DNA from: Telmatospirillum sp.
Lineage (GTDB): Bacteria > Pseudomonadota > Alphaproteobacteria > CACIAM-22H2
Assembly (NCBI GenBank): GCA_020248985.1
Contig: JADCGL010000022.1
Location: 186,001-250,000 of the forward strand
Length of the DNA stretch: 64,000 nucleotides
Reading direction: 5' to 3'
The notes under the pieces were generated by a model. It worked only from the letters and a program-made list of their open reading frames with translations, was not told where the DNA came from and did no database searches. Both the position numbers and the translations under genes were made by a program. Positions 1-8,647 of the stretch are shown here, one piece after another (the first letter of the stretch is position 1; each line of letters opens with the position of its first letter).

Positions 1-765
1 GAAGCGATCGGCGAAACCCCGCTCGACCGGTTTGCAGCCCTGCCCCCGCCGCCGCCGGTTGCCGCACCGGCGGCGAAAGCGCCGGCACGCACCGCTTCTC
101 TCGTTCCGCCGGCACCCGCCGCAGCGCCGCCGACCTTGGCCGCCCCGCAGCCGGCCGCACAAGCCGAACTCGCGGCGCGGGCAGCCGCAACCGCCGCGCG
201 GACCTTGGCCGAATTGCAGGCGGCCGTGGCCGCGTTCGAGGGCTGCGCGCTCAAAGCCACGGCGACCAACCTGGTTTTTGCCGACGGCAACCCCGCCGCC
301 CCGCTGATGCTGATGGGCGATGCGCCCCGCGCCGACGACGACCGCGCCGGCACGCCGTTCGCCGGCGACATGGGCGTGCTGCTGGACCGGATGCTCGCGG
401 CGATCGGGCGCGGGCGCGACAGCGTCTATATCGCCAATCTGATCCCGTGGCGCCCGCCCGCCGACCGTCAGCCGACGGCGGCCGAGATTGCCGCCTGCCT
501 GCCCTTTGCCCGCCGCCACATCGCCCTTGCCCAGCCCAAAATGCTGGTGCTGTTCGGCGAACTTGCCGCGCGCAGCCTGCTTGGCACCGGCGAAGGCATC
601 ATCAAGCTGCGCGGCCGCTGGAAAAGCTACGAGGACCCGGCGCTGCCGGCCCCGATTCCGGTCCTGGCAACATATCATCCCTGGTATTTGTTGAAGCAGC
701 CGCTGCAAAAACGGGATTCGTGGAGCGATTTATTGTCAATCAAACAAAAGATCGCTGAACTATAA
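1..765 (+). CDS. Uracil-DNA glycosylase, family 4-like (5' end outside window)
   Basis: The frame is open from base 1, so the N terminus lies upstream. The visible part starts with a short conserved segment (EAIGETPLDRF), then an Ala/Pro-rich linker to about codon 75, then the glycosylase domain. Seen motifs: LVFADGNP, GDAPRADDDRAGTPFAG (family-4 motif A, usually GEAPG), YIANLIPWRPP and TYHPWYLLKQP (His motif). The enzyme removes uracil from DNA to start base excision repair. Family-4 enzymes normally bind 4Fe-4S through four cysteines. Here only two candidate cysteines are visible (CALK and AACLPF), and the third ligand position reads Trp (PWRPP), so cluster binding is doubtful. The Slt-type transglycosylase and moaB follow on the same strand. 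Confidence 0.88.
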   Translation, partial: EAIGETPLDRFAALPPPPPVAAPAAKAPARTASLVPPAPAAAPPTLAAPQPAAQAELAARAAATAARTLAELQAAVAAFEGCALKATATNLVFADGNPAAPLMLMGDAPRADDDRAGTPFAGDMGVLLDRMLAAIGRGRDSVYIANLIPWRPPADRQPTAAEIAACLPFARRHIALAQPKMLVLFGELAARSLLGTGEGIIKLRGRWKSYEDPALPAPIPVLATYHPWYLLKQPLQKRDSWSDLLSIKQKIAEL

Positions 766-821
766 ATATAGAACTTCATGAATAAAGCTTCTTATCTTTA
801 GTCTAAATATGTGGAAAACTT

Positions 822-827
822 TATAAT
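822..827 (+). promoter_or_regulatory. Candidate -10 box for the transglycosylase gene
   Basis: A perfect TATAAT lies in an AT-rich stretch (766-830) between the UDG stop and the transglycosylase gene. A weak -35 (TTAGTC, 798-803) sits 18 bp upstream. Transcription would start near 834, which excludes the upstream TTG at 833 as translation start and favours the ATG at 872. Confidence 0.5.
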
Positions 828-871
828 TCTGCTTGCTGCAGCAGGATGTATTGCACTATGACTTTGCCGCC

Positions 872-2977
872 ATGCGCCAGCCAGCCAACTATATTTCGCG
901 GGTCGCAGTATTAGCTGTCAGCAGCTTTTGTGTGCTGACAGTTGGACTTACGTCTTTTGTTTCGAGTCAAACGCGAGCCACCGAGCCGACCGACCGCCGG
1001 GTCCAGACGGCGTCGCTGCCGCGATTCGATGCGCTGGTCGACCGCGCGACCGAGCTGCCGCAGCCTTTGACGGCCGCCGATGCGGCCCTCTATCGCGAGA
1101 TTTTCCAGCTCCAGGCGCGCGGCGCCATCCCGGCCGCGGACCAGCTTTTGGCCAAGCTGCGCGACCGCACCTTGGTGGGCCACGTGCTCGCCGACCGCTA
1201 TTTGGGTCGCCACTACCGCTCCACCGGCGACGAGCTGGCCGCCTGGCTCAAAGACAACGCTGCCCATCCGGATGCGCGCGCGATCTACAATTTGGCGCTC
1301 CGGCGCCCGGGCGTGCGCGCCAATGCGCTGACGCGCCCGCGCGACGAAGCCTCGTTCCTGGAAAAAGCGGCGGCCGACGATCTGGGCCCGTCGCTGACCC
1401 GGCCGATGCCGCCGGGCAACCCGGCGGCGGCGGGCTTGCGCGCCCGGCTGCGCGACCAGATCGGCGACGGGCATTTCGACGCGGTCGAGCGCAGCTTGGC
1501 GTCGCGCGAAACGCAAGCCGCCCTCAATGCGGGCGAGATCGACCATCTGCGCGCCATGCTGGCGGCCGGCTGGTTCGCGCGCGGCGACGATGCGCGCGCC
1601 CTTGCTTTGGCCGAGCCGGCGTTGAAGCGCTCGGGGGCGGCGGTCCCGCGCGCCTATTGGATCGCGGGGCTGGCCCGCTTCCGGCAGGAAAACTACGCGC
1701 AAGCTGCCGGGCATTTCGAAGCTTTGGCCCGCCTGCCGCAGGGCCAGCCTTGGGACATGGCGGCCGGCGCCTTTTGGGCGGCGCGCACGCATCTGCGCAA
1801 TGCGCGGCCCGAACGCTACAACGAATGGATGGCTCTGGCGGCCGAGCATCCGCGCACCTTCTACGGGCTGATGGCGGCGCGAGTGTTGGGCGTGGAGCCC
1901 GGCGTCAATTGGAACCCGCCGGCTTTGAGCCAGGTCGAACTCGACCAGTTGCAGCGCTTCGGCAGCGCGGGCCGCGTGTTCGCGTTGCTGCAGGTGGGCC
2001 AGGACCGCCGCGCGGAAGCCGAATTGCGGCGCATCTCGGCGCAAAGCGCGGGGGCGGCCAACCGCGCCATTCTGGCCGTGTCGATGCGCGCCAACATGCC
2101 GGGCCTGTCGATGCGCCTGGCGCGCGAAATCGCCGACATCGACGGGCGGCGCTACGACGGCGCCTTCTACCCGATCCCGCATTGGCAGCCGGTCGGCGGC
2201 TACGACGTCGATCCGGCACTCGTCTTCGCGTTCATGCGTCTGGAGTCGGCGTTCAACCCGTCGGCCGTGAGCCCGGCAGGTGCGCGCGGCCTTATGCAGC
2301 TGATGCCGGCCACGGCCGCCGCCATGGATACGCGCAGCTTCCGCGGCCGCGGCGATCTGCTGCTCGATCCCGAAATCAACGTGACGCTCGGCCAGCGCTA
2401 TCTGCGCCATCTCATCGACGAGCCGCTGATCGGCGGCGAGCTTGTGCGCCTGGCCGCCGCCTACAATGGCGGCATCGGCAATCTCACGCGCTGGAAGCGG
2501 CTGCAGGACAATCGCGGCGAGAAGCGCGAAGACGCGCTGCTGTTCCTCGAGAGCCTGCCCGCCGCCGAGACGCGCCATTTCATCGCGCGCCTGCTCTATT
2601 CCTACTGGATGTATTCCGAGCGTCTGGGCCAGCCGACCGCGAGCCTCGACCAGATCGCGCAAGGCGAATGGCCGTTCTACGCGCCGCCGGCCGCACTGGC
2701 CAATCGGCCCGCAAGCCCGCTCGTGTCGCTGCAGCCGCCCCCGCCGCCGCCGGCCCCGGGCCCGCGCGTAGCGGTCGAGCTTGCCGCCGTCGCAGCCCCC
2801 GTTGCCGTTCCCGTCGCCGCAGCGGCCCCGGCCGCCGTTGCAGCGCCCGCGGTCGCAGCGCCTGCAGTCGCCGTTTCTGCGGCCGTACCGCCGCCGCCGA
2901 GCCCGAGCCCGCGCATCGCAAACCTGTTGATGCCGGAGCCTGCGCCAGCCCCCAGCCGCACGGTCGTGCGCCGCTAA
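872..2977 (+). CDS. Soluble lytic murein transglycosylase (Slt family)
   Basis: Periplasmic enzyme that cleaves peptidoglycan between MurNAc and GlcNAc to give 1,6-anhydro ends. The protein has about 701 residues. An N-terminal hydrophobic segment (residues about 8-30) acts as signal or anchor. A long alpha-helical superhelix of TPR-like repeats follows. The C-terminal SLT catalytic domain carries the Glu in RLESAFNP (about residue 458), GLMQLMP and AAYNGG. The last 80 or so residues are a low-complexity Pro/Ala/Val tail, probably a flexible wall-spanning segment. The frame extends to a TTG at 833, but a TATAAT at 822-827 makes the ATG at 872 more likely. moaB starts 6 bp downstream, so the two may be co-transcribed. 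Confidence 0.9.
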   Translation: MRQPANYISRVAVLAVSSFCVLTVGLTSFVSSQTRATEPTDRRVQTASLPRFDALVDRATELPQPLTAADAALYREIFQLQARGAIPAADQLLAKLRDRTLVGHVLADRYLGRHYRSTGDELAAWLKDNAAHPDARAIYNLALRRPGVRANALTRPRDEASFLEKAAADDLGPSLTRPMPPGNPAAAGLRARLRDQIGDGHFDAVERSLASRETQAALNAGEIDHLRAMLAAGWFARGDDARALALAEPALKRSGAAVPRAYWIAGLARFRQENYAQAAGHFEALARLPQGQPWDMAAGAFWAARTHLRNARPERYNEWMALAAEHPRTFYGLMAARVLGVEPGVNWNPPALSQVELDQLQRFGSAGRVFALLQVGQDRRAEAELRRISAQSAGAANRAILAVSMRANMPGLSMRLAREIADIDGRRYDGAFYPIPHWQPVGGYDVDPALVFAFMRLESAFNPSAVSPAGARGLMQLMPATAAAMDTRSFRGRGDLLLDPEINVTLGQRYLRHLIDEPLIGGELVRLAAAYNGGIGNLTRWKRLQDNRGEKREDALLFLESLPAAETRHFIARLLYSYWMYSERLGQPTASLDQIAQGEWPFYAPPAALANRPASPLVSLQPPPPPPAPGPRVAVELAAVAAPVAVPVAAAAPAAVAAPAVAAPAVAVSAAVPPPPSPSPRIANLLMPEPAPAPSRTVVRR

Positions 2978-2983
2978 CCGAAC

Positions 2984-3541
2984 ATGCCGAAGATCGACGA
3001 AACGCAGCCGTTTCTGGCGTGCAACATCGCCATCCTGACCGTTTCGGACACGCGCGATGCGGCGAGCGACCGCTCGGGCAATGCGCTGGCCGAAATGATC
3101 GCGCGCGACGGCCACAAGGTTGCCGCCCGCGCCATCGTGCGCGACGACAAAGACCAGATCCAAGCCCAGCTGCGCGCCTGGATCGCCGATCCCGCGATCG
3201 ACGTCGCGATCTCGACCGGCGGCACGGGTGTCACGGGCCGCGACGTGACGCCCGAAGCCTTCGAGCCTTTGTTCGACAAGAAAATCGACGGCTTCGGCGA
3301 AATGTTCCGCATGATCAGCTTCCAGAAAGTCGGCACGTCGGCGCTGCAAAGCCGTGCGGTCGGCGGCGTTGCCGGCGGCACGTATCTGTTCGCCTTGCCG
3401 GGCTCGCCGTCCGCCTGCCGCGACGGCTGGGACGAGATCCTGAAATGGCAGCTCGACGTGCGCCATCGCCCGTGCAACCTGGTCGAGCTGATGCCGCGCC
3501 TGCTCGAACATCTGCCCAAAAAGCCCAAAGCGACGGTCTAG
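2984..3541 (+). CDS. moaB: Molybdenum cofactor biosynthesis protein B
   Basis: 185-residue MoaB/MogA-fold protein. It is expected to adenylylate molybdopterin in the cytoplasm before molybdate insertion. Family signatures seen: AILTVSDTRD at the N terminus, ISTGGTGVTGRDVTPEA (phosphate/pterin-binding loop, near residues 76-92) and LFALPGSPSACRDGW toward the C terminus. Full length for the family. It starts 6 bp after the transglycosylase stop. Its TAG stop overlaps the TAG of the opposing DUF2064 gene within a single CTAG (3538-3541), so no terminator fits between them. Confidence 0.93.
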   Translation: MPKIDETQPFLACNIAILTVSDTRDAASDRSGNALAEMIARDGHKVAARAIVRDDKDQIQAQLRAWIADPAIDVAISTGGTGVTGRDVTPEAFEPLFDKKIDGFGEMFRMISFQKVGTSALQSRAVGGVAGGTYLFALPGSPSACRDGWDEILKWQLDVRHRPCNLVELMPRLLEHLPKKPKATV

Positions 3542-4128
3542 CCTTTCGCGCGGCGCTGCCAGCCGCGCCAATCTTCTGCCGTGTCGATGTCGGCGAGCGT
3601 GCGCAGTTTTGCCACGCGGGCGCGCTTGGCATTGGCGAGCGTGTCGGCCAGCGCATATTCGCTCGACCAGCGCACGCGGTCGAACAGATGGCGCGCAAAT
3701 CGCGCGCTGCGCACGCCCACGAGCCAATAGCCCCCGTCCGCCGCCGGGCCCACGACGATGTCGGCGGCCCCAAGGGCCGCGAATGCGGTAGCGATGTCGC
3801 CGCTCTCCATCTCGGGTATGTCGCCGCCGACGATCACGGCGGAGCTCTTGCTGGATGCCAGGCTGCGCGCCATGCGCTGGCCCAGATCGCCGCGCCCTTG
3901 GCCCACTCGGGGCACGCCGGACGGCCAGACGCGCGAGACGCGCCGCGCGGCATCGGGCGAAACGCACAGCACCGTTTGCCACGGTCCGCCGCGCATTTTG
4001 GCGAGCGTGGCCGCTAGCGTGCGGCGATAGAAGGCCAAGGCCGCCGCCGCCCCGAGCCCTTTGGCGAGCCGCGTTTTGACGCGGCCGATCTGCGGGAATT
4101 TGGCAAACACGATCAGCGTGCGTTTCAT
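3538..4128 (-). CDS. DUF2064 / TIGR04282 glycosyltransferase-like protein
   Basis: 196 residues with a nucleotide-diphospho-sugar transferase-like fold (the CofC/MobA-like group annotated as rSAM/selenodomain-associated transferase 1). Seen: an N-terminal MKRTLIVFAKFPQIGRVKTRL (here only the K-P-P-x-G-R-V-K-T-R-L pattern matters), VIVGGDIPEM (DxP-type sugar-nucleotide motif) and VVGPAADGGYWLVG, all typical. Its ATG overlaps the stop of the GT2 gene upstream (ATGA, 4125-4128), so it is third in a methyltransferase-GT2-DUF2064 operon. In other genomes this family pairs with TIGR04283 glycosyltransferases. The product made is not known, and I do not see a radical SAM gene adjacent to it. Confidence 0.8.
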   Translation of the reverse strand: MKRTLIVFAKFPQIGRVKTRLAKGLGAAAALAFYRRTLAATLAKMRGGPWQTVLCVSPDAARRVSRVWPSGVPRVGQGRGDLGQRMARSLASSKSSAVIVGGDIPEMESGDIATAFAALGAADIVVGPAADGGYWLVGVRSARFARHLFDRVRWSSEYALADTLANAKRARVAKLRTLADIDTAEDWRGWQRRAKG

Positions 4129-4781
4129 CGATAGAGCCTTGCGATCGCCTGCGGCGACACGCCCGCGAAATAGAGAGCAAGGCAAAAGAGATTGCGCAGC
4201 GGCCGCAGCCACCAGCCGTCGCGTTCGTAGCGCCGCGCCGAGGTCACGGCCGTCGCGGCCAGTGCGACGAGGTTCTTCCTGCCGATACGACGCACGAAAT
4301 CGACGTCTTCCATCAGCGGGATCGACCGATAGCCGCCGATCTTTGTGTAGAAGCTGCGCGCCATCAGCAGCCCCTGGTCGCCGTAGGGCAACCCGAAAAC
4401 GCGCGCGCGCCAATTGGCAAGGGCGGCAACGCGGGCCCCGCGCGGATCGGTGGTAGCAAAGGCGAGCCTGAAATAGCCGGCCTTTTCGGCGTTCGCCGGA
4501 TCGGCCGCAAAGGCCGCGACGGCGGCGCGCCAATCGGCCAATAGCGTGGTGTCGGCGTGCAAAAACAGCAGCCAATCGCCGTGCGCCGCCTCGGCCCCGG
4601 CGGCAAGCTGCATCCCGCGTCCGCGCGGGGCCGACAGCACACGCATGCCGGGGCGCGGTTGCGGCGGCGTTTTCGAGCCGCCATCGACGACGAGGATTTC
4701 GCAATCGGTGTCCAAGGTCGCCAGCGTCGCCGCGAGTTCGGCCCCTGCATCCAGCACGGGCAGGACGACTGAAATTTTCAC
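4125..4781 (-). CDS. Glycosyltransferase family 2, TIGR04283 type
   Basis: 218-residue GT-A glycosyltransferase. Seen: KISVVLPVLDAGAEL at the N terminus, ILVVDGGS, a run of AAPRGRGMQLAAG type, LLFLHADT (DxD-like metal/UDP site) and LMEDVDFVRRI (acceptor/catalytic acidic motif near the C terminus). The start is a GTG inside a GTGA overlap (4778-4781) with the methyltransferase stop, and the stop is in an ATGA overlap with the DUF2064 gene. Translational coupling of all three genes is therefore likely. It corresponds to the family named transferase 2, rSAM/selenodomain-associated. Donor and acceptor sugars cannot be told from the sequence. Confidence 0.82.
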   Translation of the reverse strand: MKISVVLPVLDAGAELAATLATLDTDCEILVVDGGSKTPPQPRPGMRVLSAPRGRGMQLAAGAEAAHGDWLLFLHADTTLLADWRAAVAAFAADPANAEKAGYFRLAFATTDPRGARVAALANWRARVFGLPYGDQGLLMARSFYTKIGGYRSIPLMEDVDFVRRIGRKNLVALAATAVTSARRYERDGWWLRPLRNLFCLALYFAGVSPQAIARLYR

Positions 4782-5557
4782 GCGAGCGACAGAATGTGCG
4801 CGTCGACCCGGTGCCGGATCGTGAATTGGGCTGGCGCGATGCGTGCGAGCAAGGCGGCATGTTCCGCATCGAAGGCCGCGACAGCGTCGGGCGGCAGCGT
4901 GGCTGCAACGCCGCGACAGGCGCGCATGCGCCCGCGCCAAGCCTCTTGCGAGAAAGGAATTTCGGCATCGAACCAGAACATGGCCTGCAGCCGAAGGCCA
5001 CGCTCGGCCGCCCAGAGCGGGATCGGCGGAATGTCGCCGGCCCAATCGCCGCCGCGCCAAGCCGGATTGTGCGCAAGGATGAGGGCCTCGCTTGCGCGCG
5101 CGACCGCATCTTCGCGCGGCAACCACGAAAAATGGCAGGTACACAAAAGACCGCCGGGACGCAGCACGCGGCGAAGCTCGGCCAAGGCGCGATCCGCATC
5201 GAAATAGAGCCAACACTGGCTTGCAATGGCTGCATCGTACGATGCCATTGGCAGCGGAATCGCCTCGGCCGACGCGACTATGAATTGCGCCGCCGAAGCC
5301 GCCGATCTGGCGGCCGCAATCTGGCCTGGCGCAATGTCGAGACCCACGACGTCGGCGCCGCGCGCTGCCAGCGCGTGCGCTACGACGCCGGTGCCGGTTC
5401 CCAAATCGACGATGCGCTGACCTTGCCGGCCAATACCCAATGCCGACAAGCGCGCGTAGAGCGCTTCGGGCGGACCTGGGCGATAGCGCGCATAGTCGCC
5501 GCTTGTCTGGCTCCAATCGATCGTTCGGCCAGGATCGGTTTTTGCGATTCCGTGCAT
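4778..5557 (-). CDS. Class I SAM-dependent methyltransferase
   Basis: 259-residue Rossmann-fold methyltransferase of the Methyltransf_11 type. The SAM-binding loop VDLGTGTGVVAHAL is followed by ADVVGLDIAPGQ (acidic residue binding the ribose). IASQCWLYFD and LRRVLRPGGLL are the usual post-motif strands. The frame runs on to 5722, but that would overlap the divergent kinase gene; the ATG at 5557 gives a normal N terminus (MHGIAKTDPG). First gene of a three-gene operon with the GT2 and DUF2064 genes. The methyl acceptor is unknown. The context suggests a glycan or lipid tailoring role, which is inference. Confidence 0.8.
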   Translation of the reverse strand: MHGIAKTDPGRTIDWSQTSGDYARYRPGPPEALYARLSALGIGRQGQRIVDLGTGTGVVAHALAARGADVVGLDIAPGQIAAARSAASAAQFIVASAEAIPLPMASYDAAIASQCWLYFDADRALAELRRVLRPGGLLCTCHFSWLPREDAVARASEALILAHNPAWRGGDWAGDIPPIPLWAAERGLRLQAMFWFDAEIPFSQEAWRGRMRACRGVAATLPPDAVAAFDAEHAALLARIAPAQFTIRHRVDAHILSLA

Positions 5558-5624
5558 TTTTCGGAGTCTGCCGCAGCAATTCCCGTTCGCCAAGGGGTGC
5601 GAAAATGGTCTAAAAATCGTTCTT

Positions 5625-6635
5625 ATGACGCTGCCCACGCTCTCGGCTTTGGCCGCCGCCTTGATCGAAATCCCGCGCTTTGCCGACATGCCGGCAAACG
5701 CCCTGGTCGAAATGCCGCGCAAAGGTCTTGCGCATATGCATTACCGCATGCCGGGCGGACGCACGCTGGTGCGCGTTCCGCTGGCGGCTTTCGGCGGGCT
5801 CGATGCGGCGGAAAGCCTCGCGCGCCAGGAAGCGTGTTTTGCGCGGGCGCAATTGTCGGACGCAACCCCGCGCGTGCTGGCGGCCATCGCCCCGCGCGAG
5901 GGCGTGCCGTTCGGCGCTTTGGTCGTCGACGACATTCCGGGCACCGCCCCCAATCTGCCGACCGAATTGCCCGCACTCGCGACGGCCCTTGCGGCCTTGC
6001 ACAAATTGCGGCTGCCCGATGCAGCCGCACGCGCACCCATCCCCTGGGCCGCCGACCCGCTCGGCGAGACCGTGGCGGGCATTGCCGAGAACATCAAAAT
6101 AGCGCCGCGCGCAAGCCTCGATCCCAAGGTCGAACTCGCTTTGGGCCACGAGCTTGCCTGGGCGCGCGAGTTTTCGACGACCAACGCCAAGCGCTTTGCC
6201 CAGCTCACGCGCGCTTTGTGTTTGGGCGACGCGCACCCCGGCAATTTCGTGGTCGCCCCCGGCGGGCGCGCCTATGCGGTCGATCTCGAGCGCTGCGCCT
6301 ACACGCTGCCGGGCTTCGATCTCGCCCATGCCTGCTCGCTGCCGGCCACAAGCTGGGATCCCGACTGCGCGTGCACGCTCAATGCGAGCCAGGTCGATGC
6401 GTTCATGCGCGTATGGGCCACGCGCGTGGGCGATCCCATCGCGCGCGAAACGGTGGGCCTGTTCCGCCCGTTCCGGCGCCTCATCTGGCTGCGCACGACG
6501 GCCGTGTTCGTGCGCTTCAAAGCCGAGGGAACGCACAAAGCGCTCGAGCAACGTGCGGCCGACCACGCGCAAAAAGCCATCGACGCGGCACTGGACATCG
6601 CCACGATCGTCGCCCAGCGCAAAGCGTGGTCGTAG
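5625..6635 (+). CDS. APH/choline-kinase-like phosphotransferase
   Basis: 336 residues with a protein-kinase-like phosphotransferase fold. The catalytic loop is CLGDAHPGNFVV (Brenner-type HGDxHxxN with Leu for the first His). It is followed by AYAVDLERC, which supplies the Mg-binding Asp, and an N-lobe with VVDDIPG. The family phosphorylates small hydroxylated substrates (aminoglycosides, choline, homoserine). The sequence does not identify this substrate and resistance is not implied. It is divergent from the methyltransferase operon; the 67-bp gap (5558-5624) must hold both promoters. A radical SAM gene follows at 6696. Confidence 0.7.
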   Translation: MTLPTLSALAAALIEIPRFADMPANALVEMPRKGLAHMHYRMPGGRTLVRVPLAAFGGLDAAESLARQEACFARAQLSDATPRVLAAIAPREGVPFGALVVDDIPGTAPNLPTELPALATALAALHKLRLPDAAARAPIPWAADPLGETVAGIAENIKIAPRASLDPKVELALGHELAWAREFSTTNAKRFAQLTRALCLGDAHPGNFVVAPGGRAYAVDLERCAYTLPGFDLAHACSLPATSWDPDCACTLNASQVDAFMRVWATRVGDPIARETVGLFRPFRRLIWLRTTAVFVRFKAEGTHKALEQRAADHAQKAIDAALDIATIVAQRKAWS

Positions 6636-6695
6636 ACGGCGAACAAGCCAATTAGTTCTTGAAATGTTCCGTTGGCGTCGCTAGTTTCCGAAGCC

Positions 6696-7778
6696 ATGGA
6701 CGATGCGATTCCGGATATGGCGCGCAAAGGGCGCGGGGCGGTTTCGAATGCGGCGGGGCGCTTCGAGCGGCACGGCAGCCAGCGCATCGACGACGGTTGG
6801 CACCGCGACGCCGAGGACGATCTGCCGCCTTTACGCACCCACGTAACGCGCGATGCGAGCCGCACGGTCATCGCGCGCAACGAATCGCCGGACATCCCGT
6901 TTGCGCAGTCGATCAACCCCTATCGCGGCTGCGAGCATGGCTGCGTCTATTGCTATGCGCGGCCCACGCACGCTTATTTGGGCCTGTCGCCAGGGCTCGA
7001 TTTCGAGACCAAACTCTTCGCCAAACACGACGCGCCGGAATTGCTCGCGGCCGAACTTCGAAAACCCGGCTACAAGCCGATGGCGATCGCGCTCGGCACC
7101 AACACCGATCCCTACCAGCCGATCGAACGCGATCTCAAAATCACGCGCCGCATTCTCGAGACGCTGGCGGCGTTTTCGCATCCGTTTTCGATCGTCACCA
7201 AATCCGATCTCGTGGCGCGCGACCGCGACATTATCGGTCCGATGGCGCAGCGCAATCTTGCCCATGTGTTCGTGTCGGTCACCACGCTCGACCGCGACTT
7301 GGCGCGCACGCTCGAGCCGCGCGCCCCCACGCCGGCCAAACGCTTGGCCGCGATCCGCGCGCTCGCCGATGCCGGCTGCAAAGTCGGCGTGATGGCAGCC
7401 CCGATGATCCCGGCGCTCAACGATGCCGAACTCGAAGCGATCCTCGAAGCATCGCGCGATGCGGGCGCGACCAGTGCCGGCTACACGCTGCTGCGCCTGC
7501 CGTTGGAGCTCAAAGAAATCTTCGACGAATGGCTCGAAGCGCACGCGCCCCTCAAAAAGAAGCACGTGCTGTCGCTGGTGCGCGACACGCGCGGCGGGGC
7601 GCTCAATTCGGCCGAATTCGGCACGCGCTTCGTGGGCAACGGGCCTTATGCGGCCTTGCTCAACCAGCGTTTCAAAAAAGCGCGCGCGCGCCTGGGCCTC
7701 GACCGCAACGACTGGTCGACCGACCTCACCCAGTTCAAACCGCCGCCGCAGAAGGGCGACCAGCTCGCGTTTTTCTAG
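6696..7778 (+). CDS. PA0069-family radical SAM protein (SplB-like)
   Basis: 360-residue radical SAM protein. The cluster motif CEHGCVYC (Cys79, Cys83, Cys86) follows the hallmark INPYRGC. The SAM-binding elements IALGTNTDPYQP and FSIVTKSDLVARD are present, as in the PA0069/Rv2578c group related to spore photoproduct lyase. The reaction of this group is not established to my knowledge. The TTG at 6672 is in frame, but the ATG at 6696 is the more natural start. The stop codon is shared with the opposing pheA in a CTAG (7775-7778). Confidence 0.87.
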   Translation: MDDAIPDMARKGRGAVSNAAGRFERHGSQRIDDGWHRDAEDDLPPLRTHVTRDASRTVIARNESPDIPFAQSINPYRGCEHGCVYCYARPTHAYLGLSPGLDFETKLFAKHDAPELLAAELRKPGYKPMAIALGTNTDPYQPIERDLKITRRILETLAAFSHPFSIVTKSDLVARDRDIIGPMAQRNLAHVFVSVTTLDRDLARTLEPRAPTPAKRLAAIRALADAGCKVGVMAAPMIPALNDAELEAILEASRDAGATSAGYTLLRLPLELKEIFDEWLEAHAPLKKKHVLSLVRDTRGGALNSAEFGTRFVGNGPYAALLNQRFKKARARLGLDRNDWSTDLTQFKPPPQKGDQLAFF

Positions 7779-8647
7779 CGCCCCTTGAAGCGATACGGGT
7801 GGGCCGGATAGACGCCGATGATCTTCACGAAATCCGAGAAGAAGCCGAGCTCTTCGAGCGCATGCGCGAAATTGGTTTCGCTCGGATGGCCTTCGACGTC
7901 GGCGTAGAACTGCGTGGCCGTGAACACGCCGCCGAGCATGTAGCTCTCGAGCTTGGTCATGTTCACGCCGTTGGTGGCAAATCCGCCCATCGCCTTGTAG
8001 AGCGCGGCCGGGCGGTTCTTCACGCGGAACACGAAGGTGGTGACAGCCGGGCCCTTTTTGGGATCGGCCTCTTGCGGCTTTTTGGACAGAACCACGAAGC
8101 GCGTGGTGTTGTGCGCGACGTCTTCGAGATCTTTTTTGAGCGATTTGAGGCCGTAGATTTCGCCCGCCAGCGACGAGGCGATGGCCGCCCGCGTGGGGTC
8201 GTTCGCCTTGGCGATTTCGGCGGCCGAACCGGCCGTGTCGGCACCCACCACGCGCTTCAGCCCGAGCTTCTTCGTCGTCTCGCGGCACTGATCGAGCGCT
8301 TGGATGTGGCTCTGCACCGTGCGCAGCGTGGCGAGCGTTGCCCCACGTGGGGCCAGCAGATGGTGGTTCACGCGCTGGAAATGCTCGCCCACGATATGGA
8401 GGCCCGCACTCGGGATGAGATGATGGATTTCGGCCACGCGGCCCGCGAGCGAGTTTTCGATCGGGATCATGCCGAGTTCCGCCCGGCCGCTGCGCACGGC
8501 CTCGAACGCCTCCTCGAAACTCGGGCACGGCAGCGGCTCGAAATCGGGGCGCGCGGCCTTGCAGGCGAGGTGCGAATAGGCGCCCGGCACGCCTTGAAAC
8601 GCAATGCGAGGAATGGCGGGGCGGGGCGACTTTTTGGACTTGGGCAT
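7775..8647 (-). CDS. pheA: Prephenate dehydratase
   Basis: 290-residue monofunctional enzyme converting prephenate to phenylpyruvate in phenylalanine synthesis. Periplasmic-binding-like catalytic lobes: RIAFQGVPGAYSH, GMIPIENSLAGRV, ADTAGSAAE and the NTTRFVVL segment with the catalytic Thr-Arg-Phe. A C-terminal ACT domain (KNRPAALYKAMGGFA, LESYMLGG) binds phenylalanine for feedback control; the usual ESRP reads ESYM. The ATG at 8647 is preferred over the in-frame TTG at 8656. The gene is divergent from the cytochrome gene across 211 bp and convergent with the radical SAM gene. Confidence 0.93.
   Translation of the reverse strand: MPKSKKSPRPAIPRIAFQGVPGAYSHLACKAARPDFEPLPCPSFEEAFEAVRSGRAELGMIPIENSLAGRVAEIHHLIPSAGLHIVGEHFQRVNHHLLAPRGATLATLRTVQSHIQALDQCRETTKKLGLKRVVGADTAGSAAEIAKANDPTRAAIASSLAGEIYGLKSLKKDLEDVAHNTTRFVVLSKKPQEADPKKGPAVTTFVFRVKNRPAALYKAMGGFATNGVNMTKLESYMLGGVFTATQFYADVEGHPSETNFAHALEELGFFSDFVKIIGVYPAHPYRFKGR

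Noticed and set aside
833-871. TTG at 833 as the transglycosylase start
   Set aside because: A TATAAT at 822-827 would place the transcript start at about the same position; the ATG at 872 leads directly into a normal signal segment.
911-4180. A 1089-codon open frame on the minus strand
   Set aside because: It runs antisense through the transglycosylase and moaB, is Arg/Ala/Gly-rich with no recognisable domain, and reflects high GC at third positions.
5625-6635. Aminoglycoside resistance gene
   Set aside because: It has the phosphotransferase fold, but the catalytic loop begins Leu-Gly-Asp and there is no resistance context; a metabolic kinase is equally likely.
4796-6655. A 619-codon plus-strand frame spanning the methyltransferase and kinase
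   Set aside because: Shadow of a minus-strand and a plus-strand gene in other frames; product is Arg-rich and featureless.
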